Positions 5,491-5,560 of a stretch of DNA of 5,560 bases are shown here, one piece after another (position 1 is the first letter of the stretch; the number at the start of each line of letters is the position of its first letter). The translations under genes and the position numbers were made by a program. The stretch covers positions 1 to 5,560 of the forward strand of contig JAUYMX010000248.1 in assembly GCA_030699345.1 (NCBI GenBank), read 5' to 3'. The notes beneath the pieces are model-generated. The model was given only the letters and a program-made list of their open reading frames with translations. It did no database searches and was not told the DNA's origin. This stretch comes from Methylococcaceae bacterium (GTDB lineage: Bacteria; Pseudomonadota; Gammaproteobacteria; Methylococcales; Methylomonadaceae).

Positions 5491-5560
5491 CTCACCACGA
5501 ACGGAACAGATTGATTTATAAGATTCTGTTCGCATTTATGCCCTTTGGGTACTGAGTTTA
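5491..5560. repeat. Second, partial copy of the right half of the 5039-5169 element
   Basis: This stretch aligns over its full 70 nt with 5076-5144; both begin CTCACCAC and end GGGTACTGAGTTTA, with differences concentrated in the stem that follows. The window ends inside the copy. Here GAACAGA (5504-5510) pairs exactly with TCTGTTC (5525-5531). The left half (TCATGGTTCGACAAG) is absent and is replaced by unrelated sequence. Confidence 0.8.

Overview
The window looks like a chromosomal segment of a free-living gammaproteobacterium of moderate GC content. The protein families (CHASE3/PAS histidine kinase, RlpA lipoprotein, Crp/Fnr regulators) and the many GTAG/GTGG-headed palindromic repeats fit a Pseudomonas- or Methylomonas/Methylobacter-like lineage. 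This is an inference from gene and repeat style; no single gene fixes the genus.

Layout. Positions 1-2019 (minus strand) hold the N-terminal 673 codons of a large membrane-bound hybrid-type or classical sensor kinase: TM - CHASE3 - TM - coiled coil - three PAS domains - HisKA H-box, cut by the window edge. Positions 2020-2732 have no gene. They contain a short GTAG hairpin, three tandem copies of a 138-141 bp unit that each carry a REP-like inverted pair, and two further palindromic elements, one of which seems to be interrupted by a 47-nt insert. Positions 2733-3467 (minus) and 3735-4442 (plus) are two divergently transcribed paralogous Crp/Fnr-type regulators with a 267-bp shared control region. 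A perfect 22-bp inverted REP pair then separates the plus-strand regulator from a short RlpA-like lipoprotein gene (4544-5002). The remaining 5003-5560 is non-coding and packed with four further palindromic elements, including a partial second copy of one of them at the right edge.

How it may work together. The plus-strand regulator and the RlpA-like gene are about 100 bp apart with a REP pair between them and almost no room for a separate promoter, so they may form a two-gene unit with an attenuating or stabilising hairpin. The minus-strand regulator points toward the sensor kinase but is separated from it by about 0.7 kb of repeats, so co-transcription is doubtful. The genes are all of recognised families. 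The less ordinary part of the window is its repeat content: at least five distinct palindromic families in 5.6 kb, occupying nearly every intergenic gap except the divergent promoter region.
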